This document shows positions 48,922 to 58,676 of a stretch of 64,000 bases of DNA, piece after piece. The notes below the pieces were generated by a model. It saw only the letters and a program-made list of their open reading frames with translations, did no database searches and was not told where the DNA came from. The translations under genes and the position numbers were made by a program. Each line of letters starts with the position of its first letter. Position 1 is the first letter of the stretch. Source of the DNA: Eutrigla gurnardus (taxonomy: Eukaryota > Chordata > Actinopteri > Perciformes > Triglidae); assembly GCA_963514095.1 (NCBI GenBank), contig OY741267.1:8276048-8340047 (forward strand). Reading direction: 5' to 3'.

Positions 48922-50131
48922 GGGCTAATGGCGCAGCTGTGACCGAGGCGTGGGCTGGTTGCTTGGCTGTGACCGAGGCGTGGGCTGGTGGCTTGGCTGT
49001 GACCGAGGCGTGGGCTGGTGGCTTGGCTGTGGCTAAGGCCTGGACTGGAGGCTTGGCTGTGACCGAGGCGTGGGCTGGTGGCTTGGCTGTGACCGAGGCG
49101 TGGGCTGGTGGCTTGGCTGTGACCGAGGCGTGGGCTGGTGGCTTGGCTGTGACCGAGGCGTGGGCTGGTGGCTTGGCTGTGACCGAGGCGTGGGCTGGTG
49201 GCTTGGCTGTGACAGTGCCGTGGGCTGGTAGCTCGGCTGGGACTGTGGCGTGGGCTGGTAACTCGGCTGGGACTGTGGCGTGGGCTGGTAGCTCGGCTGG
49301 AACGGTGGCGTGGGCTGGTAGCTTGGCTGTGGCTAAGGCCTGGGCTGGTAGCTTGGCTGTGGCTAAGGCCTGGGTCGGTAGCTTGGCTGTGGCTAAGGCC
49401 TGGGCTGGTAGCTTGGCTGGAACGGTGGCGTGGGCTGGTAGCTTGGCTGGAACGGTGGCGTGGGCTGGTAGCTTGGCTGTGGCTAAGGCCTGGGCTGGTA
49501 GCTTGGCTGTGGCTAAGGCCTGGGCTGGATGCTTGGCTGTGGCTAAGGCCTGGGCTGGATGCTTGGCTGTGGCTAAGGCCTGGGCTGGATGCTTGGCTGT
49601 GGCTAAGGCCTGGGCTGGATGCTTGGCTGTGGCTAAGGCCTGGGCTAGATGCTTGGCTGTGGCTAAGGCCTGGGCTAGATGCTTGGCTGTGGCTAAGGCC
49701 TGGGCTGGATGCTTGGCTGTGGCTAAGGCCTGGGCTGGAGGCTTGGCTATGGCTAAGGCCTGGGCTGGAGGCTTGGCTGTGGCTAAGGCCTGGGCTGGAG
49801 GCTTGGCTGTGGCTAAGGCCTGGACTGGAGGCTTGGCTGTGGCTAAGGCCTGGACTGGAGGCTTGGCTGTGGCTGAGGCCTGGACTGGAGGCTTGGCTGT
49901 GGCTGAGGATGGCTGGAGCTCAGGGGTTAGGTGGAAGCCCCTGACCCAGGCAGGCAATGAGCCCCTGAGCCACGGGCTGGCGGAAACCAGCTCCCTGGCC
50001 CTCGCCAGGGCCGACTGCCTCTCCTCCTCTCCCTCAGCATGCCGGTGCTCGGCCTGGAGACACTGGAGTCTATAGGTAGCCTCCCGGAGCTCATGCGTTG
50101 AGCCACATAAAAGAAAGGCTGCTAGGTCCAT
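48566..50131 (-). CDS. Main frame of internal copy 1, alanine/proline repeat protein (521 aa)
   Basis: The ATG at 50131 lies 46 bases into the internal region after the middle LTR, where gag begins in LTR elements. Residues 1-75 are unique: MDLAAFLLCGSTHELREATY then a helical, charged stretch (QAEHRHAEGEEERQSALARA), a gag-like start without a recognised fold. About 32 repeats of ten residues follow (ATAKPPAQAL, ASVTAKPPAH, ATVPAKLPAH), then a Ser/Pro/Gly-rich tail. There is no zinc knuckle, protease or polymerase. The opposite strand is also open (48909-50075, AWAGGLAV repeats), because the 30-bp unit lacks stops there; the minus strand is chosen from LTR polarity. It may bind nucleic acid or be a non-functional relic. 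Confidence 0.5.
   Translation of the reverse strand: MDLAAFLLCGSTHELREATYRLQCLQAEHRHAEGEEERQSALARARELVSASPWLRGSLPAWVRGFHLTPELQPSSATAKPPVQASATAKPPVQALATAKPPVQALATAKPPAQALATAKPPAQALAIAKPPAQALATAKHPAQALATAKHLAQALATAKHLAQALATAKHPAQALATAKHPAQALATAKHPAQALATAKHPAQALATAKLPAQALATAKLPAHATVPAKLPAHATVPAKLPAQALATAKLPTQALATAKLPAQALATAKLPAHATVPAELPAHATVPAELPAHATVPAELPAHGTVTAKPPAHASVTAKPPAHASVTAKPPAHASVTAKPPAHASVTAKPPAHASVTAKPPVQALATAKPPAHASVTAKPPAHASVTAKQPAHASVTAAPLAHVSVTGLQSAVRSTPASGLQSAVRSTPASGPTGGRPTGGRPTPAPRSLREVRSSPVPVPTGGPPYACSTQPSGGPLVTRSCPDGGPPDACSTQPSGGPLVTRSCSDRWSSYDCSTTPS
48925..49912. repeat. 30-bp minisatellite of internal copy 1
   Basis: Thirty-base units (GGCTTGGCTGTGGCTAAGGC followed by CTGGGCTGGA, with GACCGAGGCG and GAACGGTGGCG variants). 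The period equals ten codons, so the frame is kept as unit number changes. Copy 2 has one unit fewer. Confidence 0.95.
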
Positions 50132-50177
50132 ATTCCTTAGCTGCTGCTCTGCTGGGTCCTTACTGGCCAGTTCGTTC

Positions 50178-50609
50178 TGTCAGACTTGGGCATGGAGGGA
50201 GGACTCAGATGCAGGGCAGTAGCAGTAAAAAAAGGCTTTTATTCGTAACACAAAAAGTATTAACAAGAAATCACTCTACCGGGAGGAAACAAAACGAGGC
50301 TACAAACAAAACTACAAAAATACCAACTTAACTTAACGTGACGTGGAAGGTGACATGGAACATGACGTGGAACGTGACGTGACGAGAAACAGGAACGAAC
50401 TGGCACAAGACAAGGGGAGACGCAGACTTAAATACACAGAGGGATAACGAGCAACAGGTGACAACAATCAGGGACCAGGGATGACATAAGACTAGGGAAC
50501 ACATGAGGAAGGGCAAGTGACCTGAAACGAGAAGGGAGTTATTTTCAAAATAAGACAGGACATGACAAGACAAAACCCCAAGACGAGACATTACCTCACC
50601 GGCGTGACA
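50178..50609 (-). repeat. LTR 2 (shared middle LTR), 432 bp
   Basis: Lies at a constant 2380-bp offset from LTR 1 with the same ends, TATA-like box and AATAAA. It serves as the 5' LTR of copy 1 and the 3' LTR of copy 2. Confidence 0.92.
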
Positions 50610-50644
50610 GTACCCCCCCCTTAAGGGACGGATCCCAGATGTCC

Positions 50645-51301
50645 CTATGGTCCATGATACGTAGGGCGGGTGGAGGGGGCCAGGAGGAGGGGCTCAGGAG
50701 GCCGGGCATGAGGGCGACCCAGCAGACGGGGTCGCTCCGGAGGCCGAGCATGAGGGCGACCTAGCGGGCGGGACCGCTCAGGTGGCCGGGCATGAGGGCG
50801 ACCTAGCGGGCGGGACCGCTCAGGAGGCCGGGCATGAGGGCGACCTAGCGGGCGGGACCGCTCAGGAGGCCGGGCATGAGGGCGACCTAGCGGGCGGGAC
50901 CGCTCAGGAGGCCGGGCCTGAGGACGACCTAGCTGACGTGGCCGCTCAGGAAGGCGTCGTGGAGCAGTCATAGGACGACCACCGGTCGGAACAGGAACGG
51001 GTGACGAGCGGACCTCCCGAAGGCTGCGTGGAGCAGGCGTCAGGCGGCCCCCCGTCTGGACAGGAACGGGTGACAAGCGGACCTCCCGAAGGCTGCGTGG
51101 AGCAGGCGTAGGGCGGCCCCCCCGTCGGAACAGGAACGGGTGACGAGCGGACCTCCCGAAGGCTGCGTGGAGCAGGCGTCGGACGGCCCCCCGTCGGACG
51201 GCCCCCCGTCGGACCACTGGCAGGTGTCGACCGGACCGCCGACTGAAGACCACTGGCAGGTGTCGACCGGACCGCCGACTGAAGACCAGTGACCGAGACA
51301 T
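50645..51301 (-). CDS. Downstream repeat-rich frame of internal copy 2 (14-residue repeats)
   Basis: Has the same 218-residue translation as the copy-1 frame, in the same overlapping position relative to the main frame. The lack of any change between copies shows the duplication is recent; it does not show that the frame is translated. Confidence 0.35.
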   Translation of the reverse strand: MSRSLVFSRRSGRHLPVVFSRRSGRHLPVVRRGAVRRGAVRRLLHAAFGRSARHPFLFRRGGRPTPAPRSLREVRLSPVPVQTGGRLTPAPRSLREVRSSPVPVPTGGRPMTAPRRLPERPRQLGRPQARPPERSRPLGRPHARPPERSRPLGRPHARPPERSRPLGRPHARPPERSRPLGRPHARPPERPRLLGRPHARPPEPLLLAPSTRPTYHGP

Positions 51302-52481
51302 GGGCTAATGGCGCAGCTGTGACCGAGGCGTGGGCTGGTTGCTTGGCTGTGACCGAGGCGTGGGCTGGTGGCTTGGCTGTGACCGAGGCGTGGGCTGGTG
51401 GCTTGGCTGTGGCTAAGGCCTGGACTGGAGGCTTGGCTGTGACCGAGGCGTGGGCTGGTGGCTTGGCTGTGACCGAGGCGTGGGCTGGTGGCTTGGCTGT
51501 GACCGAGGCGTGGGCTGGTGGCTTGGCTGTGACCGAGGCGTGGGCTGGTGGCTTGGCTGTGACCGAGGCGTGGGCTGGTGGCTTGGCTGTGACAGTGCCG
51601 TGGGCTGGTAGCTCGGCTGGGACTGTGGCGTGGGCTGGTAACTCGGCTGGGACTGTGGCGTGGGCTGGTAGCTCGGCTGGAACGGTGGCGTGGGCTGGTA
51701 GCTTGGCTGTGGCTAAGGCCTGGGCTGGTAGCTTGGCTGTGGCTAAGGCCTGGGTCGGTAGCTTGGCTGTGGCTAAGGCCTGGGCTGGTAGCTTGGCTGG
51801 AACGGTGGCGTGGGCTGGTAGCTTGGCTGGAACGGTGGCGTGGGCTGGTAGCTTGGCTGTGGCTAAGGCCTGGGCTGGTAGCTTGGCTGTGGCTAAGGCC
51901 TGGGCTGGATGCTTGGCTGTGGCTAAGGCCTGGGCTGGATGCTTGGCTGTGGCTAAGGCCTGGGCTGGATGCTTGGCTGTGGCTAAGGCCTGGGCTAGAT
52001 GCTTGGCTGTGGCTAAGGCCTGGGCTAGATGCTTGGCTGTGGCTAAGGCCTGGGCTGGATGCTTGGCTGTGGCTAAGGCCTGGGCTGGAGGCTTGGCTAT
52101 GGCTAAGGCCTGGGCTGGAGGCTTGGCTGTGGCTAAGGCCTGGGCTGGAGGCTTGGCTGTGGCTAAGGCCTGGACTGGAGGCTTGGCTGTGGCTAAGGCC
52201 TGGACTGGAGGCTTGGCTGTGGCTGAGGCCTGGACTGGAGGCTTGGCTGTGGCTGAGGATGGCTGGAGCTCAGGGGTTAGGTGGAAGCCCCTGACCCAGG
52301 CAGGCAATGAGCCCCTGAGCCACGGGCTGGCGGAAACCAGCTCCCTGGCCCTCGCCAGGGCCGACTGCCTCTCCTCCTCTCCCTCAGCATGCCGGTGCTC
52401 GGCCTGGAGACACTGGAGTCTATAGGTAGCCTCCCGGAGCTCATGCGTTGAGCCACATAAAAGAAAGGCTGCTAGGTCCAT
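50946..52481 (-). CDS. Main frame of internal copy 2, alanine/proline repeat protein (511 aa)
   Basis: Starts at 52481, 46 bases inside the 5' LTR. It carries the same N-terminal 75 residues and tail as the 521-residue copy; the only difference seen is one missing ten-residue repeat in the ATAKHPAQAL stretch. This is a length polymorphism of the 30-bp minisatellite. Frame preservation comes from the 30-bp period, so it cannot be taken as proof of selection. Confidence 0.5.
   Translation of the reverse strand: MDLAAFLLCGSTHELREATYRLQCLQAEHRHAEGEEERQSALARARELVSASPWLRGSLPAWVRGFHLTPELQPSSATAKPPVQASATAKPPVQALATAKPPVQALATAKPPAQALATAKPPAQALAIAKPPAQALATAKHPAQALATAKHLAQALATAKHLAQALATAKHPAQALATAKHPAQALATAKHPAQALATAKLPAQALATAKLPAHATVPAKLPAHATVPAKLPAQALATAKLPTQALATAKLPAQALATAKLPAHATVPAELPAHATVPAELPAHATVPAELPAHGTVTAKPPAHASVTAKPPAHASVTAKPPAHASVTAKPPAHASVTAKPPAHASVTAKPPVQALATAKPPAHASVTAKPPAHASVTAKQPAHASVTAAPLAHVSVTGLQSAVRSTPASGLQSAVRSTPASGPTGGRPTGGRPTPAPRSLREVRSSPVPVPTGGPPYACSTQPSGGPLVTRSCPDGGPPDACSTQPSGGPLVTRSCSDRWSSYDCSTTPS
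51305..52262. repeat. 30-bp minisatellite of internal copy 2
   Basis: Same unit and variant order as copy 1, one 30-bp unit shorter; this explains the 2380 versus 2350-bp spacing between successive LTRs. Confidence 0.95.
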
Positions 52482-52527
52482 ATTCCTTAGCTGCTGCTCT
52501 GCTGGGTCCTTACTGGCCAGTTCGTTC

Positions 52528-52940
52528 TGTCAGACTTGGGCATGGAGGGAGGACTCAGATGCAGGGCAGTAGCAGTAAAAAAAGGCTTTTATTCGTAACA
52601 CAAAAAGTATTAACAAGAAATCACTCTACCGGGAGGAAACAAAACGAGGCTACAAACAAAACTACAAAAATACCAACTTAACTTAACGTGACGTGGAAGG
52701 TGACATGGAACATGACGTGGAACGTGACGTGACGAGAAACAGGAACGAACTGGCACAAGACAAGGGGAGACGCAGACTTAAATACACAGAGGGATAACGA
52801 GCAACAGGTGACAACAATCAGGGACCAGGGATGACATAAGACCAGGGAACACATGAGGAAGGGCAAGTGACCTGAAACGAGAAGGGAGTTATTTTCAAAA
52901 TAAGACAGGAGACACGAGACATTACCTCACCGGCGTGACA
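52528..52940 (-). repeat. LTR 3 (5' LTR of the element), 413 bp
   Basis: Same ends as the other LTRs but with a 19-bp deletion near 52908 (GACAGGAGACACGAGACATT) and at least one substitution (AGACCAGGG for AGACTAGGG). In minus orientation this is the promoter-bearing 5' LTR. Internal sequence downstream begins GAACGAACTGGCCAGTAAGG; TGGCCAGTAAGG may be the primer site, about 8 bases from the LTR edge, but I cannot name the tRNA. Confidence 0.9.
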
Positions 52941-52945
52941 CTACC
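52941..52945. repeat. Target-site duplication CTACC, right copy
   Basis: Matches 47793-47797 exactly. Confidence 0.9.
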
Positions 52946-54339
52946 TGGGCTGCACCAAAAAAATTAATTCATCAAGTCCCGGCCCTAATTTTAAAAAATG
53001 CATTTTTGTATGCTTTCATTTTTAAATCAGGATCTATTTTCCACTCATCACCATGACAGTCAGCTGGACAGCTTTCTATAGTCACTTCAGACTATATTTA
53101 GGATTACCACCATAATAGAAAGTCACAAAGATCAACTTATTCGGAGTGTTTTTATTGCAATCTGCAAAAAATATCGTCCCATCCATACATGTGACTGTGG
53201 TGTAGTTAGTTTAAAGCCAAACATCAACACTTCTACCGATTGCATTCATTTATTTCTTCATTAGCGTTTATTTTCTGCAATAATCCAAAATCCAATGGAG
53301 AAATCCCATTGGTGCTTTGTGGAGGGATCCAGTGTGAAGCTAACTGCAGCTCTATTTGTGACCTGTAATGTGCCTTTAGGCAGCAACCTTCAACACAAGC
53401 CACATTTGAGCCGTAAGACTGTTGTCACCAGCAGAGGCCACACACGAGGAGTGTTGTGACAATAAACTGACCTCCAATCAGGAGAAGTCAAACTCAGACA
53501 AATCCATTAGGAAGAGTAGAAATACTAATGAGCACTTTAATGAATTTCATATGCCTCTAATTATAATCAAAACTAAAAGGTCACTGCAAGTCGATGTTGA
53601 ATCCGGCAGACAAATTCAACATCTCAGTGTTTGAGAATATCGACTGCAGGAACTCGGCAGATGAGAAACAGGCACAGTTGGATCAGGTCCTGTTTCCGTC
53701 TCACTATAAACCTAAAGGTACATTTTGAAACTTTGAAATCCTGGAAGAGTATTATGGGCAAAGTCACTATAAAGTCATTTTGGATCAAACGTTTTAATAT
53801 TCAGGTCCAATAAAGGAAACTGTAAGACACTTACAAGGATACTATCCACTTCTGAGTTGGGAATTAAATGACACCAGTATTGTAATTTGTCTTCAGTTTT
53901 TCCATTTTCTACTTCTACCAATAATGTACTGTTTACTCTAACACTACATCTATCTGACAAATGGAGTTACTTGATTACACATTTTACATGAAAGTACTAT
54001 GCTGTTGCCAAGTAACCAGCAAATCAATATTTCCATGCATTTCAATGGTCAAAAGCCCCATTTGTTTGCCAAACACAAAATCAAAGCATCACATCTGTGC
54101 AGCTGCAGCGTCACCCTTTCAGGCCTCGAAGTATAAAACAGAAACAATCTGAGGAGAAGTCTTTGACTGTGAACAAACATGCAAACTGAGGCCAGAAGTG
54201 ACCAGGAGAAGTTGCTTCATGTTAAAGAGCGTTTTCTTGTAATTAAATCAAGTTTAGAGTCAGTGTTTCTCACAAAATGCATTGTGTGCATCCTGCTCAG
54301 CACAATGGCGCCACCAGGGGGTGGCCTGGCCACCCCAGG
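52946..54339. other. Intergenic, nothing recognised
   Basis: Moderately AT-rich DNA. Short frames on both strands show no motif, and no terminal repeats or tandem arrays are seen. A fragment GGCGCCACCAGGGGGTGGCC at 54308-54327 looks like the end of another transposon. Confidence 0.55.
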
Positions 54340-54341
54340 CT

Positions 54342-54718
54342 AGGGTGACCAGATGTCCCGCTTTGTGCGGGACTGCACAGCATTTTCATCACATTTTCCG
54401 CGTCCCGCATATTGAGATGATGTCCCGCAATTTGATTGGCAGCTGTAGTTTTTTTATTTACGTCTGGCTTTTATCCAATGGCTGCGTAGAAAACAGAGAA
54501 GGCTGTCATTACCGTCATTATGGGGCTGTTTGTTTGATGCTGATGCTGTCAATCAAAAGAGGCGATGCAGCTACAACAACAAAGACTGGGAAACTGTATA
54601 TCACTGGGTGAAACCGGTGCAGGGCGATTCACAGCGAGTTTTCTGCGAACTTTGCCAGAGTTATTTTTCTGTTTCACATGGCGGGGAATACGATGTCAAG
54701 CGACACAGTATATGCGAC
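54342..54718 (+). mobile_element. Truncated hAT-like element with BED/zinc-finger-like N-terminal coding fragment
   Basis: The segment opens with TAGGGTGACCAGATGTCCCG, a repeat start I recall from vertebrate hAT-type elements. A plus frame from 54530 encodes MFDADAVNQKRRCSYNNKDW followed by VFCELCQSYFSVSHGGEYDV and KRHS. That is a C-x2-C ... H-x-H-like zinc-binding motif of the kind found at the N terminus of hAT transposases. The frame runs directly into the terminal repeat of the next hAT at 54719 and no continuation is found on the far side, so the rest is missing. Confidence 0.55.
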
Positions 54719-54739
54719 CAGGGGCGAGGCCAGGGGGGG

Positions 54740-55097
54740 AAAGGTTAGGACGATTCCAAGGGCCCGGCACTGACAGGGGGCCCTTTGAGGGGCTAATAAT
54801 ATTATTTTAATAATGTTGCCCTGTTTAGGCTTTTGAAATAAAATGTATAATTTCGTCTGTTAAAATAAGAAAATTTAACATGGTTGTCGTTTTCTATAAC
54901 ATTTTTATAACAACATTTCATGTTGTCATTTACCCCGTCCCCCCTCTCTTTTTGGTACAGTCTGATTCTGGCAGAGGGGACGTGAAATGTGTCTGCTCAG
55001 AGCATGATCAGCTGTTCTGACGTGAGCGCTACCGCTGCTTGCAGGTGCTTGCAGTCGCTAAGCAGGACTGATGGTGGGTCGTTAAGTGAACTGAACT
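54740..55097 (+). other. 5' region of the hAT element
   Basis: AT-rich sequence with GGGCCC-type subterminal blocks and no coding frame; presumably the transposase promoter. Confidence 0.45.
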
Positions 55098-55194
55098 ATG
55101 AAGTCCGGTCACCAAAAGCGTAAATTGAAGCAGCAGAAAGCTGAGAGGGAGAAAAAGGGCAGACAACTTGTCACTCAGTTTTTCCCAAAGAAAG
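55098..55194 (+). CDS. hAT transposase exon 1
   Basis: The ATG at 55098 opens a lysine/arginine-rich peptide, MKSGHQKRKLKQQKAEREKK then GRQLVTQFFPKK, ending at a donor (AAAG|GTATTAGT) in phase 1. A basic start followed by a QFFPKK-like motif is common in ZMYM1/TTF-type hAT-derived proteins and would serve nuclear import and DNA contact. The phase fits the next exon. Confidence 0.65.
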
Positions 55195-55494
55195 GTATTA
55201 GTCACTCACCTTGATGTTTACAATATGCTAGCGAATGATAGACCAACAGATTTCGTATTAACGTGGTTGGATTAGCCTATCAAGAGAACAATTTACAGTT
55301 AGCAGTGCAGTGCCATTTTATTTAAATTCTCTACCTTTATTGCCACGGGAAATCAGATGAATATGTAATGTAGGTCTACACAAAACTAGATGAACTTGTG
55401 TGATAAACTAGGCTAATATGCAAGATCAAATATTACATTATGCTGGTGCTAATAACCAGTTTCATAACTAATGAGGTGCCCTCAACATGCACAG
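55195..55494 (+). other. hAT transposase intron 1
   Basis: 300-bp AT-rich intron ending with acceptor CAACATGCACAG; nothing else seen. Confidence 0.55.
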
Positions 55495-55551
55495 ATTCAG
55501 CCTCAGGAGGACACCTGCTCTCAACCCAAAACCCAGTTGAAGGAGAAGGAG
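55495..55551 (+). CDS. hAT transposase exon 2
   Basis: 57-nt exon between acceptor CATGCACAG and donor GGAG|GTGAGC, phase 1 at both ends. With the previous G it reads DSASGGHLLSTQNPVEGEG. It is a short linker with no motif, predicted because both splice sites and the phase agree with exons 1 and 3. Confidence 0.55.
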
Positions 55552-55671
55552 GTGAGCAATACAATCCATAGATAAAGGCTTTAGGGTTAAAACAGGGTTT
55601 ATACAGGGAGCAGCTACCAAGGTAGTTGGCATATTAAAGTTTTGGTGATAACAGACAACAGGCTGAATTAG

Positions 55672-56215
55672 TGTCAGGGTTTTCGAGCTAGGAAGCAGGC
55701 GTGGACTCGAAAACAGGAGGTGACGATCCAAATGCAGTAAAAGGTTTTATTTTAATAATAAACTAAATACAAAACCAAAAACTAAGACTAAAACAAAGTA
55801 TCAACAAAGGAAACCACAAGGGCAAAAACGGTCATGAAAGAAACACTTACGAAAACAGGAACCAGAACTCAAAGGGACACAGAAGGCAGGACGCGGGTAC
55901 AGGGAAACATCCAGGGACATGACATGGTGCAAGACAGCGACAAACGACAACGACATCGACAGTGACAGCAACAATGATCCGACAAGAGACAGGGGAAACA
56001 CACAGACTATATACACAGGGAGGCAGGGAGCTGACGAGGGACAGGTGAAACACATCAGGGCAGGCATGGTAATCAACACGAGAGGGAGGGGGAGTCAAGA
56101 CAGCGGAAACAACAAGGACCAGGAAGTACGAGACAGGGAACCACACTGAGGACAAAATAAAACAGGAAATCAAAACCAAGGAAAACACAGATCAAACCAA
56201 ACACAGATCATGACA
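55672..56215 (-). mobile_element. Solo LTR with 5-bp TSD in transposase intron 2
   Basis: A 544-bp segment starting TGTCAGGGTT and ending GATCATGACA is flanked on both sides by ATTAG (55667-55671 and 56216-56220). On the minus strand it shows TATATAG (56007-56013) and AATAAA (55746-55751), giving its orientation. There is no internal region, so it is the product of LTR-LTR recombination. Its ends resemble those of the 47798 element but the body is different. Confidence 0.9.
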
Positions 56216-56273
56216 ATTAGGCTGAAAAGACTGTTACCTTAAAATGGAAAATCCATGGTCACTTTCAAATTAA

Positions 56274-56440
56274 TTTAAGATATTTCTTTTCTTTCATGAG
56301 CAACAATTGTTAGGCTACTTAGTATGGAGTTCATTTAAATGCAATGTTAATGTGGTGAGAGAACTTGCATGCATCACTGTATCAGTATGGATTTATAACA
56401 GACTGTATTATGCACATTATGGATACTTCAGAGCCAGGTC
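56274..56440. repeat. Inverted repeat arm A (intron 2/exon 3 boundary of the hAT transposase)
   Basis: Its reverse complement recurs, imperfectly, at 60150-60303: shared words include AAGATATTTCTTTTCTTTCA, TTAGTATGGAGTT and TTGCATGCATCACTGTATCA. The arm includes the exon 3 acceptor. Confidence 0.85.
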
Positions 56441-58668
56441 CCTCTTCAGGCCATGATGCAGCAGCCAGAGAGGAGACCAGAGAGGACACCAGAGGTGTTC
56501 AAATACAGGAAGAGAGCAGGGCGAGTACTAGCAGCACAGATGATGAGGAAGAAGCAGCGAAGAGTAAGGAGCAGAGAGAGGCTGAGTTGAGGGACATTGG
56601 TGAGACTGAGCAGCATGCAGAACCTGAAGATCTGCTGTCTGCTGATCCAGGGTTGTGGCCAGAAAAATTAACTGACAGTGATAGAGCAAGCATTGTTAGA
56701 AAATTAGCTACCACAGAGGAAAAACAAATGCCCAAAGATTCTGAGGGAAAGCCATTTCCAGATTACTTAAAATATACAAAGGCAGCAAATGGCAGAGAAA
56801 AGATGAAAAGGGATTGGTTAATTCACAGTGAGAGTGTAAATGCACTCTTCTGCATTCCATGCATTCTTTTTTCATGTGACGTAAAAAGAACTTCTCAAAG
56901 TGCTTTGAGTAGCGAACATGGTTACAAGATGTGTGATGTCAAATGGCGCCGCATGTATGACGAATTCCCAAGCCATGAAAACAACCGAGCACACAGGGAT
57001 TGTTACTGGAAGTGGAAAAACTTACAATGTTCTATTATGGCTGCAAAAGGGATAGACCACCATCTGCAAAGACAGATGCAGTCTGAAATAGAAAAAAATA
57101 TAGCTCTCTTGGAGAGACTACTTGATGTTACGCTGCACTTGGCATCGAGAAATGTGCCTTTCAGAGGTAAAACAGCAAAGTTAGGCGATGTCCACAATGG
57201 GAACTACTTGGGAACACTAGAACTAGTATCCCACTATGACGCACTTTTAAAAGACCACCTAGACAAAGTGAGGAACTCAACCAAAGAAACCAGACTTACT
57301 CATTATTTGTCCTCAGACATTCAAAATGAGTTCATTGAACTGTGTGGGAAAAGAGTCCTTAAATCTATTTTGAGAGAAAAGAGGATGCCATTTATTACAG
57401 CATTATTTGTGATGCCACACCAGACATTTCCCACACAGAGCAAAATGTTTTGCTCATTAGATATGTCCATTATAATAAGGATGCAAATGAATGGGAGATA
57501 ACCGAAAGGTTTACTGAATTCAAACAATTTCACAAAAAAACAGGGAGTGAAATAGCAGGGATGATCGAGGATGTGCTTAAAAACTAGGGATAGATATTGG
57601 TGATTGCAGGGGACAAGGCTATGACAACGGTGCAAATATGTCTGGGAAAGTTAAGGGAGTACAAGCCCAAATACTAAAGACCAACAATCTGGCCACATTT
57701 TCACCTTGTGCTTCCCACACGTTCAATCTTGCTGGGGTACACGCTGCAGGATCAAGTGATGAAGTGTCAACTTTTTTTGGCTTCATCAATTGTCTTTACA
57801 GATTTGTAAGTGCCAGTCCAGAGCGATGGGCCATATACAAGGAAAGTACCGGCTGCTCTCTCCACAGCATGTCTGACACTCGCTGGAGTGCAAGAATCGA
57901 TGCTGTTAAACCGGTAGCAAAACACTTACCTAGTGTCATCAAGGCCCTTAGTTCCATACTCAGTACATGCAGTCTTTCAAATGATGCTAGAGCTGAAGCT
58001 GTTGGTCTGAGGAAGTACTTTATGTCATTTGATGCCATTGTACTTCTTACCATTTGGTTGAAAGTATTGCAGTGTATTGATTGCAGGAATGTGATACTCC
58101 AGTCAGGGAAAATTTCTCTTGAGGTGGAGGCAGCCAATGTAAATGCACTAAAGATGAGATGCAGGCTCTTAGAAATGAATGGGATTCCCTCCTCTCTGAG
58201 GCAACATTGATTGCTAATGAAATGGGGATTCCACCTCAATTCAAAAAAGAACTCAGCCGTGAGAGAAAGAGAAAGAGGTTCTTTGATGAGACCCCAGAAG
58301 AAACAGTTCAGTGTTTTTCACTGCCATGGACCAGATTATTAGTGACTTGGACACTCGGTTCCAAACCATAGCAAACATTGTTGAGGAATTTGCAGCCATT
58401 ATTAAGGTTGGTCAGTTAAGGGACAGTGATGTTGCTGCTGTGTGTCACCCACTCATAAGCAAGTACACAAAGGACCTCACACCTCAGTTTGAGAGTGAAA
58501 TCAGGCATCTCAATACAATATTTTCTGCCACTTTCCCCTCTGATTGCACCAGCCTTGATCTCCTCAATTCAATTTACAGAATGCAACTCCAGAGCATTTT
58601 TGGTGAAGTTTGTATTGCCATTAGGATTTTTTGCACTCTCCCAGTTACTGTTGCTGGTGGAGAAAGGG

Positions 58669-58676
58669 CATTTAGT
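58669..58676. repeat. Target-site duplication CATTTAGT, left copy
   Basis: Identical to 59539-59546 on the far side of the MITE. Confidence 0.93.

Larger units (their letters stand above)
47798..52940 (-). mobile_element. Non-autonomous LTR retrotransposon in tandem form: LTR-internal-LTR-internal-LTR
   Basis: Three direct LTR copies (47798-48229, 50178-50609, 52528-52940), each starting TGTCA and ending TGACA, enclose two nearly identical internal regions (1948 and 1918 bp). The whole is bounded by the 5-bp duplication CTACC, the footprint of retroviral-type integrase, so the complete unit sits at one integration site. Orientation is minus: in each LTR the TATA-like TATTTAAG and the AATAAA read on that strand, and a polypurine tract (AAGGGGGGGGTAC) lies just upstream of the downstream LTR. 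Neither internal region encodes protease, reverse transcriptase or integrase. A second internal plus LTR most simply arose by recombination between LTRs. Confidence 0.92.

Noticed and set aside
48909..52425. Plus-strand frames of 388 and 378 codons with AWAGGLAV repeats
   Set aside because: They are antisense to the LTR element. TATA-like box, AATAAA and polypurine tract all point to the minus strand, and the openness follows from the 30-bp period.
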